DNA of 64,000 nt from Pseudomonadota bacterium (GCA_023404675.1 JAEYAW010000032.1:1-64000); one strand, 5' to 3'; shown: positions 37,709-47,186, counted from the first letter of the stretch. The notes: generated by a model from the letters alone, not told the origin. Made by a program: numbers and translations.

Positions 37709-38575
37709 ATGTCTGCATCGAATGGTGATGCCGGAGCGGCTGTGCTTTCGGCGGGACTGGATCATGTCATCGTGCTCGTGCACGGGCAGCTCGACGAAGC
37801 CGCCAAAGCCTATGAGGCGCTGGGATTCTATCTGACGCCGCGCGGCCACCATTCGCTGGGGTCTTCGAACAATCTGGCGATCTTCCAGAACAACTATCTC
37901 GAACTGCTCGGCTACGAGCCCGGCAAGAAGCAGATGCGTCCCGAGCAGTGGCTCGATCCCAAGGGGCTTTCGGGCATCGTCTGGCGTTGTCCGGATCCGG
38001 CGCGTGCGCAGCTGAACATCAGGCAGGCGGGTGTTGCGGCCGAGGCGCCGCTCGACTTCGTCCGGCCCGTGGACACGGAAGCGGGGACGTTCGACGCAGC
38101 CTTCACGGTGCTGCATCTGCCGAAGGTCGGATTCGACTACGGCCGGACGTTCTTCTGCCATCACAAGACCCCCGAGCTGGTCTGGCGTCCCGAGTGGCAG
38201 ACGCATCCGAACGGCGCGCAGAACATTTCCGAGTTCGTGTTCTGCGGCGAGGACCCGCGCGCGGCGCTGGGGCTGTTCGAGGGACTCTTCGGTCCCGGTC
38301 TCGTCAAGGAAATCCCCAGCGGGTACGGCTTCGATGCCGCCGAAGCGCGTGTTCTGGCGCTCACGTCTCAAGCCGCCGCGCAGAAATACGGAGCCGATAT
38401 GCCGGCGGTCGAAGCCGGCAAGACGGTGATGGTCGGGCTCGGCTTCAAGACGGCGTCGCTCGCTCAGGCGGAAGCGGCCCTGAGGGCCGGTGGCGTGCCG
38501 TTCACCGCCGTCGATGGACGTCTGCGAGTAGGTCCGGCGCACACGTTCGGCGTCGCCATCGAATTCGCGGCTTAA
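37709..38575 (+). CDS. VOC family / glyoxalase-like domain protein
   Basis: The 288-residue protein matches the glyoxalase-like family Glyoxalase_3. LDHVIVLVHGQLDEAAKAYEALGFYLTPRG at the start is the first beta-alpha-beta module, followed by NLAIFQNNYLELLGY and a second module with FFCHHKTPELVWRPEWQTHPNGA and ISEFVFCGEDPRAALGLFE. His and Glu residues in these strands could bind a metal. Members include dioxygenases, isomerases and uncharacterised enzymes, so the reaction cannot be named. ATG 37709 follows GGGAAACGGA. It is 59 bp upstream of the MDR dehydrogenase and probably co-transcribed. Confidence 0.82.
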   Translation: MSASNGDAGAAVLSAGLDHVIVLVHGQLDEAAKAYEALGFYLTPRGHHSLGSSNNLAIFQNNYLELLGYEPGKKQMRPEQWLDPKGLSGIVWRCPDPARAQLNIRQAGVAAEAPLDFVRPVDTEAGTFDAAFTVLHLPKVGFDYGRTFFCHHKTPELVWRPEWQTHPNGAQNISEFVFCGEDPRAALGLFEGLFGPGLVKEIPSGYGFDAAEARVLALTSQAAAQKYGADMPAVEAGKTVMVGLGFKTASLAQAEAALRAGGVPFTAVDGRLRVGPAHTFGVAIEFAA

Positions 38576-38634
38576 CCTCACTCGCGGCCGCGCCCGTCGC
38601 GGCACAAAATTGCAAGAGTAAAAGGAAGACTTGA

Positions 38635-39648
38635 ATGCGTGCAGTAGTGCTTTCCGAACATGGTGGTCTCGACAGAATGGCTTACGTCGAGAACTTCGCC
38701 GACCCGGTGCCGGGCGAGGGCGATGTGGTCGTCAAGGTCAAGGCCACCTCTTACAACTATCATGACATTTTCACCCGTCGCGGAATGCCGGGAATCCGCA
38801 TTCCGATGCCCATCATCATGGGTATCGACATCGCCGGCGAGATCGCCGCGATTGGCCCCAACGTCGAGGGCTGGAAGGTCGGCGATCGCGTGCTGATCGA
38901 TCCGATCAATCGCGTCGAGGGCGGCCTGATGGGCGAGACGCGCAATGGCGGGCTGGCCGAACTCTGCGTCACCCGCGCGCATCAGCTGATCGCGCTGCCG
39001 GACGATATCTCGTTCGAGCAGGCGGCCTGTCTGCCGGTGGCGTATGGCACCGCGCTGCGCATGATGACCACCATCGGCAAGGTGTCGGCTGGCGAGAAGG
39101 TGCTGATTCTTGGCGCTTCCGGCGGCGTCGGCATCTGCTGCGTGCAACTGGCGAAGGCGGCGGGGGCCTATGTCATCGCCTGCGCGGGCTCGGCGGAGAA
39201 GGGCGCGCGTCTCACGGAGATCGGCGCCGATGAGATCATCCTCTACAACGAGGTGGACTTCATGCAGGAGTGCCGTGCACGCCACGGCAAGCCGCGTGCG
39301 GGCAAAGCCTCCAAGGGATCCGGCGTCGACATGGTGGTGAACTTCACCGGCGGCGACAGCTGGGTGCCCTCGCTGAAGTGCCTGCGCAAGGGCGGCCGGC
39401 TCGTGACCTGCGGCGCGACCGCCGGCTACGATCCGACCGAAGATATCCGTTTCATCTGGACTTTTGAACTGCAGATCCTCGGCTCCAACGGATGGGAGCG
39501 TGAAGACGTTCTGAAACTGTTCGAACTGATCCGCGCCGGCAAGCTGAAGGCTGTTGTCGACAAGACTTTCCCGTTGAGCGAGGCGATCGAGGCCATGGGC
39601 GTTCTCGAGGCGCGCAAGGTGCTCGGCAAGCTGGTGGTGACGCCGTGA
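38635..39648 (+). CDS. Medium-chain dehydrogenase/reductase, quinone oxidoreductase-like (zinc-free)
   Basis: The 337-residue enzyme has a GroES-like N-domain (KVKATSYNYHDIFTRRGMPG) and a Rossmann domain with LILGASGGVGICCVQLAKAAGA for NAD(P)H. The catalytic zinc Cys of alcohol dehydrogenases is replaced by the YNYHD segment, and the four-Cys structural zinc loop is absent, so it belongs to the zinc-independent quinone reductase or enoyl reductase group. A 12-residue polar insert (GKPRAGKASKG) breaks the Rossmann domain. Its stop overlaps the GTG start of the following thioesterase gene by four bases, which implies translational coupling. Confidence 0.9.
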   Translation: MRAVVLSEHGGLDRMAYVENFADPVPGEGDVVVKVKATSYNYHDIFTRRGMPGIRIPMPIIMGIDIAGEIAAIGPNVEGWKVGDRVLIDPINRVEGGLMGETRNGGLAELCVTRAHQLIALPDDISFEQAACLPVAYGTALRMMTTIGKVSAGEKVLILGASGGVGICCVQLAKAAGAYVIACAGSAEKGARLTEIGADEIILYNEVDFMQECRARHGKPRAGKASKGSGVDMVVNFTGGDSWVPSLKCLRKGGRLVTCGATAGYDPTEDIRFIWTFELQILGSNGWEREDVLKLFELIRAGKLKAVVDKTFPLSEAIEAMGVLEARKVLGKLVVTP

Positions 39649-40076
39649 GCGCTGCAAAGACGCTGGACATCGCCGGCGTTCAGGCGCTGGCGGACAACTC
39701 ACCTTTCATCGCCTTCTGCGGGCTGAAGGTGACGGCGCTCGACCTCAACGCGCAGACGCTGACCATGTTTGCGCCGCTGCGCCCCGAGTTCGAGCGCGGC
39801 GCCGGCACCAACCAGTGGCATGGCGGGCCGATCGCCTCGATCATCGACACCGTTGGAGACTTCGCGCTCGCCATGCTCATTGGCGGTGGACTGCCGACGA
39901 TCAACTTTCGCGTCGATTATCTACGCCCGGCCATCGACACGGGACTGACCTCGACGGCGACGGTGCGCCGTCTCGGCCGTTCGGTCGGCGTCGCCGATGT
40001 CGATGTGTTCAACGACAAGGGAATTCTGGTCGCCATCGGTCGCGGATCGTACGCGATTCCGACGCCCGGGAATTGA
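39645..40076 (+). CDS. PaaI-type hotdog thioesterase
   Basis: The 143-residue hotdog protein has NQWHGGPIASIIDTVGDFALAML, where the Gly-Gly and the Asp of the central helix match PaaI thioesterases, and INFRVDYLRPAIDTGLTSTATV as the second strand pair. It should hydrolyse an acyl-CoA ester in the cytosol. The start GTG 39645 overlaps the stop of the MDR gene (GTGA). The nearby acyl-CoA synthetase would make CoA esters that this enzyme could release. It is followed after 76 bp by a substrate-binding protein gene. Confidence 0.85.
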   Translation: MSAAKTLDIAGVQALADNSPFIAFCGLKVTALDLNAQTLTMFAPLRPEFERGAGTNQWHGGPIASIIDTVGDFALAMLIGGGLPTINFRVDYLRPAIDTGLTSTATVRRLGRSVGVADVDVFNDKGILVAIGRGSYAIPTPGN

Positions 40077-40152
40077 CCTTTTCAACACGTCCGCGGAGCG
40101 CGTCTCCGCGGACAATCGAAAATATCGATCAACTCGGAACCAGAGGTTTCAG

Positions 40153-41763
40153 ATGACTGGCAAAATGAACAGAAGAGCCTTCCTCGGCACGTCCGCACTT
40201 GCGGCGATCGCTGCCGGAACACCGTTCAGCTTTACATCGGGAGCCTTGGCTCAGGGCACGCCGAAAAAGGGTGGCGTGCTCGTCGCGACCTGGGGCGGCT
40301 TCGAGCCGCAGGCCGTGTTCGTGCCCGCCGGTGGCGGGTCGAGCCCGTTTATCAGTTCGACCAAGATTCTCGAACCGCTGATTCGCCAGGACGGCAAGGG
40401 CGATTTCCTTCCCGTGCTTGCGACCGAGGTGAAGCCGTCAGCGGACTTCAAGGCCTATGACATCACGATCCGCAAGGACGTAACGTGGCATGACGGCAAG
40501 CCGTTCACCGCCGATGATGTGATCTTCAGCATCAACAAATACTGGCTCCCAACTGTAGCCAAGGCTGCGCTGAAGAATTTTTCCGGATCCGAGGTCGTCG
40601 GCGACAGCGGGGTACGTCTTTCTTTCAGCGAGCCGACTCCCGAGTTCTTCCTGAAGTCGGTTCTCGCCACGTCGGTAGTCGTTCCGAAACATATCTATGA
40701 TGGTGCGGAGATCGCCACCAATCCGGCCAATAACGCGCCCATCGGCACCGGCCCGTTCAAGTTCAAGCAGTGGGTTCGTGGCAGTCATATCGAATATGCG
40801 GCCAACGACAAATACTGGGATGCCGGAAAGCCTTATCTGAACGGTCTCGTCCTGCGCTACTGGCGCGATGCTGCCTCGCGCACGGCCGCGCTGGAAGCCG
40901 ATGAACTGCAGCTTGGAATCTTCAATCCGATTCCCGCGCCTGACATCGAACGCCTGTCGAAGACCAAGAAGTTCGTGGCGGCGACTGACGGCTATCTCGG
41001 CGCGGCATGGGCTTCCACGATCGAGTTCAACAGCCGTCGCGATATCGTCAAGGATCCGGCGGTGCGCCGTGCGCTGCTGACGGCGATCGATCGCGAGACC
41101 ATCTCCGACGTCGTCTATTTCGGACGCGCCAAGCCGGGCACCTCGTTCGTGCATTCGAGCAATCCGAAGTTCTACAATCCGAAACTGCCGCGCTACGAGT
41201 TCGACCCCAAGAAAGCGGCGAAGATGCTGGACGATGCGGGCTATCCGAAGAAGGGCAAGACGCGGTTCAAGATCAACCTGCTGGCGGCCGGCTGGTTCGA
41301 GGAAAACGGCAAGGTCGGCCAGTTCGTGAAGCAGAACCTGGAAGACATCGGCGTCGAGGTGAATCTGACGGTGCCGGATCGCGCCACCTCGCTGAAGCAG
41401 ATCTATGGCGATTACGATTACGACATCGCGCTGTCGAACTATGCCTCCCAGATCGAACTGGTTCCGAAGCAGACGGACTACGTTGCCACCAGCGGCATCG
41501 TGAAGGGGGCGGCGTTCCGTAACGCCAACGGCTATTCCAATCCCGAGTTGGACGAGATCGTCGCGAAGATGTCGGTCGAAACCGACGAGACCAAGCGCAA
41601 GGATCTGGCCTTCAAATTGCAAGAGATCATAGCGCGCGATCTGCCAATTACCGTGCTCATCGAGCTGGTTTCGACCACGATGATGGCGAGCAAGGTCAAG
41701 GGGCTCGGCAATCGCGCCGATATTTCCGGCGACAGTCTGTCGGACGTTTGGCTCGACGTCTGA
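40153..41763 (+). CDS. Dpp/Opp-type ABC transporter substrate-binding protein (SBP family 5), first set
   Basis: The 536-residue protein has a twin-Arg-like signal (NRRAFLGTSALAAIAAG, cleavage after ALA-Q), then the SBP family 5 fold: LVATWGGFEPQAVF, ILEPLIRQDGKGDFLPVLATE, YDITIRKDVTWHDGKPFTADDV, and APIGTGPFKFKQW. It captures peptides or other cationic or amide solutes in the periplasm and delivers them to the permeases encoded next. The substrate is unknown; the operon context suggests an amide-linked compound. ATG 40153 is used; ATG 40165 is possible. A 20-bp tandem duplication lies between this gene and the permease. Confidence 0.93.
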   Translation: MTGKMNRRAFLGTSALAAIAAGTPFSFTSGALAQGTPKKGGVLVATWGGFEPQAVFVPAGGGSSPFISSTKILEPLIRQDGKGDFLPVLATEVKPSADFKAYDITIRKDVTWHDGKPFTADDVIFSINKYWLPTVAKAALKNFSGSEVVGDSGVRLSFSEPTPEFFLKSVLATSVVVPKHIYDGAEIATNPANNAPIGTGPFKFKQWVRGSHIEYAANDKYWDAGKPYLNGLVLRYWRDAASRTAALEADELQLGIFNPIPAPDIERLSKTKKFVAATDGYLGAAWASTIEFNSRRDIVKDPAVRRALLTAIDRETISDVVYFGRAKPGTSFVHSSNPKFYNPKLPRYEFDPKKAAKMLDDAGYPKKGKTRFKINLLAAGWFEENGKVGQFVKQNLEDIGVEVNLTVPDRATSLKQIYGDYDYDIALSNYASQIELVPKQTDYVATSGIVKGAAFRNANGYSNPELDEIVAKMSVETDETKRKDLAFKLQEIIARDLPITVLIELVSTTMMASKVKGLGNRADISGDSLSDVWLDV

Positions 41764-41770
41764 TCTTTGA

Positions 41771-41810
41771 AGGAGTGATCGATGAAGCAGAGGGATGATC
41801 GATGAAGCGG
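41771..41810 (+). repeat. 20-bp tandem duplication of a ribosome site and start codon
   Basis: Units 41771-41790 and 41791-41810 match at 17 of 20 positions. Each has a ribosome site (AAGGAG, GAGGGA) 6 nt before an ATG, at 41782 and 41802. The duplication thereby created the minicistron at 41782-41805. Confidence 0.8.
41782..41805 (+). CDS. Seven-codon minicistron before the permease gene
   Basis: ATG 41782 behind a strong AAGGAG site encodes MKQRDDR and stops at TGA 41803-41805, overlapping the permease start (ATGA). Ribosomes ending here would be placed on the permease start, so it could couple translation. Expression is not shown; it could also be a neutral by-product of the duplication. 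Confidence 0.45.
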   Translation: MKQRDDR

Positions 41811-42770
41811 CTGATAGCGAACAGGCTATTGCAGATCGTCCCTCTGATTCTTGGCGTCATCGTGATGAACTTCGTGCTCATCCAGATGGCGCCGGGCACG
41901 CTGCTCGACATTATGACGTCCGAGCAGCAGGTGACCGACCCGGCGACGCTGGAGCGCATGAAGGTGCTTTACGGTCTCGACCAGCCGCCGCTCATTCAAC
42001 TGCTGAAATATACGTGGTCGGTCTTCACCTTCGATCTCGGCTATTCGTATCGCCAGAATGCACCGGTGCTCGACATTATCATGGCGCAGCTCCCCTCGAC
42101 GCTGCTGCTGATGCTGACCTCGCTTGGCGTTGCCGTGACGCTGGGCATGATCGCCGGCGTCATCGCATCGGTGAAGGTCAACACGTTCTGGGACGTTGTC
42201 ATCTCGCTGGCGGCGGTGTTCTTCTTCGCCGCGCCGACGTTCTGGCTGGGGATCATGTTGATCATTTTTTTCGCAGTCCAGCTGGACTGGCTGCCGGTCG
42301 GCGGCATGACGACGATCGGAGAGAATTTCACGCCGTTCGGTCAGGTCATCGATGTCATCCGGCATCTGATCCTGCCTGCGCTGTCGCTCGGGCTGTTTTA
42401 TGCAGCAATCTACACGCGGGTGATGCGTGCCTCGATGCTGGAAGTCTTCTCGCTCGATTTTGTTCGGACCGCCCGCGCGAAGGGACTGAGCAAGATGCGG
42501 GTGATCCTGGCGCATGTGTTCCGCAACGCGCTGCTGCCGGTCGTCACGCTGCTCGGTCTTCAGCTCGGAACGGTGCTTGGCGGATCGGTGGTGATCGAGA
42601 GCGTTTTCTCGTGGCCTGGTATCGGAAGTCTCATGCTCGACAGCGTGATGAGCCGCAACTACCCGGTCGTGCTCGGCGTCTTTGTTCTGTCGGCCGTGGT
42701 CGTGGCGGTTGCGAACCTGCTCGTCGACCTCGCCTACTACCAGCTTGATCCGCGAATCCGGAAGCGCTGA
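41802..42770 (+). CDS. Dpp-type ABC permease, DppB/OppB subunit, first set
   Basis: The 322-residue inner-membrane protein has six predicted helices and the DppB-type lead MKRLIANRLLQIVPLILGVIVMNF. The EAA loop that contacts the ATPases reads DFVRTARAKGLSKMRVILAHVFRNA. The C-terminal EALFSWPGIG-type motif appears as ESVFSWPGIGSLMLDSV. It pairs with the permease at 42773 to form the pore. Translation seems to begin at ATG 41802, overlapping the stop of a 7-codon minicistron. Confidence 0.95.
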   Translation: MKRLIANRLLQIVPLILGVIVMNFVLIQMAPGTLLDIMTSEQQVTDPATLERMKVLYGLDQPPLIQLLKYTWSVFTFDLGYSYRQNAPVLDIIMAQLPSTLLLMLTSLGVAVTLGMIAGVIASVKVNTFWDVVISLAAVFFFAAPTFWLGIMLIIFFAVQLDWLPVGGMTTIGENFTPFGQVIDVIRHLILPALSLGLFYAAIYTRVMRASMLEVFSLDFVRTARAKGLSKMRVILAHVFRNALLPVVTLLGLQLGTVLGGSVVIESVFSWPGIGSLMLDSVMSRNYPVVLGVFVLSAVVVAVANLLVDLAYYQLDPRIRKR

Positions 42771-42772
42771 AC

Positions 42773-43630
42773 ATGGCACATCAATCTTCGTCATCGGCGA
42801 TGGAGTTCGCTGTTCGTTTCGCGCGCAATCGCGGCGCCCTTCTGGGGATGGTGATCGTCGTTCTGGTGGTCGGGCTTGCGCTTGGGGCGCCGCTGCTGAT
42901 CGACAAGAATCCACTGCGCATCGTGTCACGGCCGGAGATATGGCCCTTCACCAATCCGCGCTTTCCGCTCGGTACGGATTCGATCGGCCGCGACATCTTC
43001 GCGATGATCGTCTACGGCGCGCGCACGACGCTGATCATCGGCATCGTGGCTGCGCTGACGGCGACAGCTATCGGCGTGGTGATTGGCGCCACCGCTGCAT
43101 GGTTCGGCGGATGGGTTGACGAGATTCTGACCCGGCTGACCGAGCTGTTCCAGACGGTGCCGAATATCCTGCTGATCATGACGGTGGTTGCGATCCTTGG
43201 GCAGACGATCGACAACATCACGGTTGCGATCGGCATCACGATGTGGCCCGGCATCGCGCGGTTGACGCGCGCGGAGTTTCTGTCGCTGAAGAACCGTGAG
43301 TTCGTGCTGGCCTGCCGCTCGATGGGCATGAGCAACCTGCGGATCATGGCGGCGGAGATTCTGCCGAACGCCATTCCGCCCGTCATCGTGCTGGCCTCGG
43401 TGATCATCGGCAGCTCGATCCTGTTCGAAAGCTCGATCGCATTTCTGGGGCTCGGCGATCCCAACGTCGCAAGCTGGGGCGCGCTGATCGGCGACGGCCG
43501 CACCCTGATCCGGCGCTCCTGGTATATCTGCGCGATTCCCGGTCTCGCCATCATGTTCACGGTGCTCGCGATGAATCTCATCGGCGATGGTCTGAACGAT
43601 GCGCTCAATCCCAAACTGAGGGATCGCTGA
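42773..43630 (+). CDS. Dpp-type ABC permease, DppC/OppC subunit, first set
   Basis: The 285-residue protein has the DppC pattern: an N-terminal helix (GALLGMVIVVLVVGLALGAPL), a periplasmic loop with FPLGTDSIGRDIFAMIVYG, and four to five further helices. The EAA loop reads EFVLACRSMGMSNLRIMAAEILPNA. It starts 3 bp after the previous stop and ends 1 bp before the next gene, so the order is that of a tight transporter operon. Confidence 0.95.
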   Translation: MAHQSSSSAMEFAVRFARNRGALLGMVIVVLVVGLALGAPLLIDKNPLRIVSRPEIWPFTNPRFPLGTDSIGRDIFAMIVYGARTTLIIGIVAALTATAIGVVIGATAAWFGGWVDEILTRLTELFQTVPNILLIMTVVAILGQTIDNITVAIGITMWPGIARLTRAEFLSLKNREFVLACRSMGMSNLRIMAAEILPNAIPPVIVLASVIIGSSILFESSIAFLGLGDPNVASWGALIGDGRTLIRRSWYICAIPGLAIMFTVLAMNLIGDGLNDALNPKLRDR

Positions 43631-43631
43631 G

Positions 43632-44636
43632 ATGGCCGCACTGCTGGAAATCAGGGATCTGAAAGTCGATCTCTTCACGCGGCGAGGCGTTCTGCGTGCG
43701 ATCGACGGCTTCTCGGTGACCCTCAATCGCGGCGAGACGCTTGGTCTCGTGGGCGAATCCGGATGCGGCAAGTCCATGACGTCGCTTGCGATCATGGGTC
43801 TGCTGCCGGTGCCGCCCGCCAAGATCACGGGCGGTGCGATTCTGCTCGAAGGGCGCGACCTCACCAGGCTGAGCGACTCGAAGATGCAGGCCATCCGAGG
43901 CAAGGAGGTCGGCATCATCTTTCAGGATCCCATGAGTTCGCTGAATCCGGTCTATACGGTCGGGTACCAGCTCGCCGAGGTGATCCGCAGGCATTTCAAG
44001 GTCGACCGGCGTACCGCCGAGAAGCGGGTGCTGGAGTTGCTCGACCGGGTGCGTATCCCGGATGCGCGGCGGCGGCTGGATGCTTATCCGCACGAACTCT
44101 CGGGCGGCATGAATCAGCGCGTGGTGATCGCGATGGCAATCGCCTGCGCGCCGAAGGTCCTCATCGCTGATGAGCCGACGACCGCGCTCGACGTGACGAT
44201 CCAGGCGCAGATCACCGAGCTTCTGAAGGAGATCCAGCGGGAGTCGAAGATGGGGATGATTTTCATCACCCACGATCTTGGCGTGATCGCTGACGTCGCC
44301 GACAGGGTTACTGTGATGTATGCGGGCAAGAAGGCGGAGGAGGCCTCGGTCGACGCGCTGTTCGATGACCCGCACCATCCTTATACGCGCGGGCTGATCG
44401 GCGCGACGCCGAAGCCGGGCGACGAGCGCCGGCACAGACTGGTCGAAATCCCCGGAGCCGTTCCAGGTCTCTCGGATCGTCCCAAGGGCTGCGCCTTCGC
44501 CAATCGTTGCCCGCAGGTGTTCGAGCGTTGTCACGTCGAGGAGCCGCCCCTGATCCGTCAGGGCGGGGGACGAGAGGCCGCCTGTTTTCTGGCGAGCGAA
44601 ACGGAGAGCCGCGATGTCGCTTTTGTCAGTGCGTAG
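43632..44636 (+). CDS. Dpp-type ABC ATPase, DppD/OppD subunit, first set
   Basis: The 334-residue ATPase has Walker A GESGCGKSMTS, the Q-loop FQDPMSSLNPVY, the ABC signature ELSGGMNQRV and Walker B LIADEPTTALD. The C-terminal oligopeptide-transporter domain includes a Cys-rich stretch (GCAFANRCPQVFERC) that in characterised relatives binds an iron-sulfur cluster. It energises import together with the DppF-type partner, whose gene overlaps this one by 23 bp. Confidence 0.95.
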   Translation: MAALLEIRDLKVDLFTRRGVLRAIDGFSVTLNRGETLGLVGESGCGKSMTSLAIMGLLPVPPAKITGGAILLEGRDLTRLSDSKMQAIRGKEVGIIFQDPMSSLNPVYTVGYQLAEVIRRHFKVDRRTAEKRVLELLDRVRIPDARRRLDAYPHELSGGMNQRVVIAMAIACAPKVLIADEPTTALDVTIQAQITELLKEIQRESKMGMIFITHDLGVIADVADRVTVMYAGKKAEEASVDALFDDPHHPYTRGLIGATPKPGDERRHRLVEIPGAVPGLSDRPKGCAFANRCPQVFERCHVEEPPLIRQGGGREAACFLASETESRDVAFVSA

Positions 44637-45645
44637 TCTGGTTGTCGATTACCAGACCTCTTCAGGCACTGTGCATGCCGTCAACGATGTCAGCCTGGAG
44701 ATCGCGCCGGGCGAGACGGTCGGGCTGGTTGGCGAGTCGGGTTGCGGCAAGTCCACGCTCGGCAAGGCGATCATGCACCTGATCCCGGCTACCGACGGGC
44801 GAATTGTGCTCGACGGGCAGGACATCACCGATCTGTCCTATTCGGCGATGCGGTCGATTCGCGCGAAGATGCAGATGATCTTCCAGGATCCGCACAACTC
44901 GCTGAATCCGCGCCGGACGGTTGGAAATCTGATCGCTCAGCCGTTGCAGGTCGCAGGCTACAGCAAGAAGGATATTGCCGCGCGCGTGTCCGAGCTGATG
45001 GCGCAGGTTGGGCTGCCGCCTGATGCCGGTTCGCGCTATCCGCACGAATTCTCAGGCGGTCAGCGGCAGCGGATCGGAATTGCGCGGGCGCTCGCGCTCA
45101 AGCCGAAGCTGGTGATCTGCGACGAGCCGGTCTCGGCGCTCGACGTCTCGATCCGCGCGCAGGTCATCAACCTGTTGCAGGATCTGTCCGAAAAACTCGG
45201 CGTGTCCTATCTCTTCATTTCCCACGATCTGACGATGGTGCAGCACATCGCCGACAAGCTGATCGTGATGTATCTCGGCCGCATCGTCGAGACCGGTTCG
45301 GCCGAGACGATCTGGAAGCATCCGGCGCATCCCTACACGCAGGCGCTGCTGGCCGCCGCGCCGGTTGCCGATCCCCACGTGATGCGCAGCCGCGAGCGGT
45401 TCGTGCTGCAGGGGGACCTGCCAAGCCCGACCAATCTCCCCGAAGGCTGTGCGTTCTCGACCCGTTGTCCTTTCACGACGGACCGCTGCAAAAAGGAGAT
45501 GCCCGTATTACGCACGCTCGGCGACAATCGCAGGACGGCCTGTCATTACGATCTCGTCGATCAACTTCCGAATCCGGTCAACACGTCTTCGTCGCCGCCC
45601 GTCGGAAGCGGCAAAAGCATGTACAAGGTAGGAGCACAGGCATGA
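44614..45645 (+). CDS. Dpp-type ABC ATPase, DppF/OppF subunit, first set
   Basis: The 343-residue ATPase carries Walker A GESGCGKSTLGK, Q-loop FQDPHNSLNPRR, signature FSGGQRQRIGIARAL and Walker B LVICDEPVSALD, and a C-terminal GCAFSTRCPFTTDRC cluster-type motif. It completes the five-component importer. Its start lies 23 bp inside the preceding ATPase gene and its stop overlaps the start of the acyl-CoA synthetase gene (ATGA), so uptake and the first metabolic step are co-translated. Confidence 0.95.
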   Translation: MSLLSVRSLVVDYQTSSGTVHAVNDVSLEIAPGETVGLVGESGCGKSTLGKAIMHLIPATDGRIVLDGQDITDLSYSAMRSIRAKMQMIFQDPHNSLNPRRTVGNLIAQPLQVAGYSKKDIAARVSELMAQVGLPPDAGSRYPHEFSGGQRQRIGIARALALKPKLVICDEPVSALDVSIRAQVINLLQDLSEKLGVSYLFISHDLTMVQHIADKLIVMYLGRIVETGSAETIWKHPAHPYTQALLAAAPVADPHVMRSRERFVLQGDLPSPTNLPEGCAFSTRCPFTTDRCKKEMPVLRTLGDNRRTACHYDLVDQLPNPVNTSSSPPVGSGKSMYKVGAQA

Positions 45646-47186
45646 TCTCCCGATGGAAGAACCTTGGCGATCTGGTGGATCGCTCCGGCGATCTGAATCG
45701 TCCGGCGATCATCGATCTTCGGACGGGGGAGCCGCGGGTCTGGACGCACAGCGAGATCGATTCGCTGGCGAATGGCGTGGCCATCCATCTGACGGGTCTC
45801 GGCTTGCCGCGCGGCACGACGGTCGCGATCCTTGCCGCGAATCGCGCCGAATATATCGCGGTGTATTTTGGCATCATGCGCGCGGGTTTCGTCGCGCTTC
45901 CGGTCAACATCAAGCAGCCGCCGGAGACGATCGCGTTCGTCCTCAGCGACTCGGATACGAAGTTCGCCTTCGTCGATGCGGCCAGCCGCAAGCTGCTGCC
46001 GGAGGGGATGCCTTTCCTCGACTTCGACGACGCGGGTGCGCACAGCTTCGCCGCGACAATCAGGCCGGGCGCGTTCGAGACGGTGGAAGCGGAGCCGGGC
46101 GAGCTGGCGCAGATCCTCTACACATCGGGATCGACCGGGCGGCCCAAGGGCGTCGAACTCAGCCACGATGGCCAGCTCTGGGCGCTGAGCGCCAAGGGCA
46201 TCGGCAGCGCCGGCAATGGCTCCAGCGAGGTCTACATCATCGCGCAGCCGCTGTTTCACATGAACGGCCTGTTCGGCGCGAAAAGCATTTTCGCCAGCAA
46301 CGCGAGCTTCGTGCTGATGCCGGGCTTCGATGACCGGCGCTACCTGCAGGCCTTGGCGGACTACGGCGTCACGGCCGTGACCGCGGTGCCGACCATGTTC
46401 GCGCGCCTCTTGAAGGAGCCGGATCTGCTGGCGTCGAACGATTACTCCCGCCTGAAGCGGATCGCGCTGGCCTCGGCCCCGATTACGCTTGCGATGGCCG
46501 AGAAGATCCGCGCGGCTTTCCCGAACTCGGTGCTGACCCACGGTTACGGCACCACGGAGGCGGGACCGTCGGTGTTCGGCGCGCATCCGGAGGGCAAGCC
46601 GCTGCCCCCGATGACGATCGGCTATCCGCTCGATCCGTCGATGGTCAAGCTCGTCGATGGTCCGGACGAGAACGAAGGCGTGCTCATGATGCGCAACCCC
46701 GCGCTGATGACGCGCTATCGCGGTATGCCCGAGAAGACCGCTTCCGTCATGCGCGACGGCTGGTATTACAGCGGCGACGTAATGAAGCGCGACGAGGACG
46801 GCTTCTATTATTTTGTCGGCCGCGCCGATGACATGTTCGTCTGCGGCGGCGAGAACATCTATCCCGGCGATGTCGAGAAGATGCTGGAGACGCATCCTGC
46901 GGTGCGTCAGGCGGCTGTCGTGCCGCTGGCGGACGAGGAGCGTGGCCAGATGCCGGTTGCGTTCCTCGTGCTCGCCGATGGCCAGCAGGCAACCACCGAG
47001 GACATCAAGGCTTTCGCGCTCAAGAACGGGCCGACCTATCAGCATCCGCGCCGGGTCAGCTTCGTGGCCGAACTGCCGTGGGCCGGCACCAACAAGATCG
47101 ATCGCGCCGCGCTGATCCGCAAGGCGAAGGAGCTTGAGGCCTCCAGCGGCTGGTCGGTCTCCTCCAGCGAGGCGGCGGCGGCATGA
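45642..47186 (+). CDS. AMP-dependent acyl-CoA synthetase
   Basis: The 514-residue ANL-family enzyme activates a carboxylic acid to its CoA thioester through an acyl-adenylate. Signatures are the P-loop ILYTSGSTGRPKGVELSH, the A5 motif HGYGTTEAGP, the A7/A8 region YSGDVMKRDEDGFYYFVGR and DDMFVCGGENIYP, and the catalytic Lys in GTNKIDR near the C-terminus. The acid could be aliphatic or aromatic; sequence alone does not settle it. Overlaps on both sides (with the DppF-type gene and the SDR gene) tie it to the imported solute. Confidence 0.93.
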   Translation: MISRWKNLGDLVDRSGDLNRPAIIDLRTGEPRVWTHSEIDSLANGVAIHLTGLGLPRGTTVAILAANRAEYIAVYFGIMRAGFVALPVNIKQPPETIAFVLSDSDTKFAFVDAASRKLLPEGMPFLDFDDAGAHSFAATIRPGAFETVEAEPGELAQILYTSGSTGRPKGVELSHDGQLWALSAKGIGSAGNGSSEVYIIAQPLFHMNGLFGAKSIFASNASFVLMPGFDDRRYLQALADYGVTAVTAVPTMFARLLKEPDLLASNDYSRLKRIALASAPITLAMAEKIRAAFPNSVLTHGYGTTEAGPSVFGAHPEGKPLPPMTIGYPLDPSMVKLVDGPDENEGVLMMRNPALMTRYRGMPEKTASVMRDGWYYSGDVMKRDEDGFYYFVGRADDMFVCGGENIYPGDVEKMLETHPAVRQAAVVPLADEERGQMPVAFLVLADGQQATTEDIKAFALKNGPTYQHPRRVSFVAELPWAGTNKIDRAALIRKAKELEASSGWSVSSSEAAAA

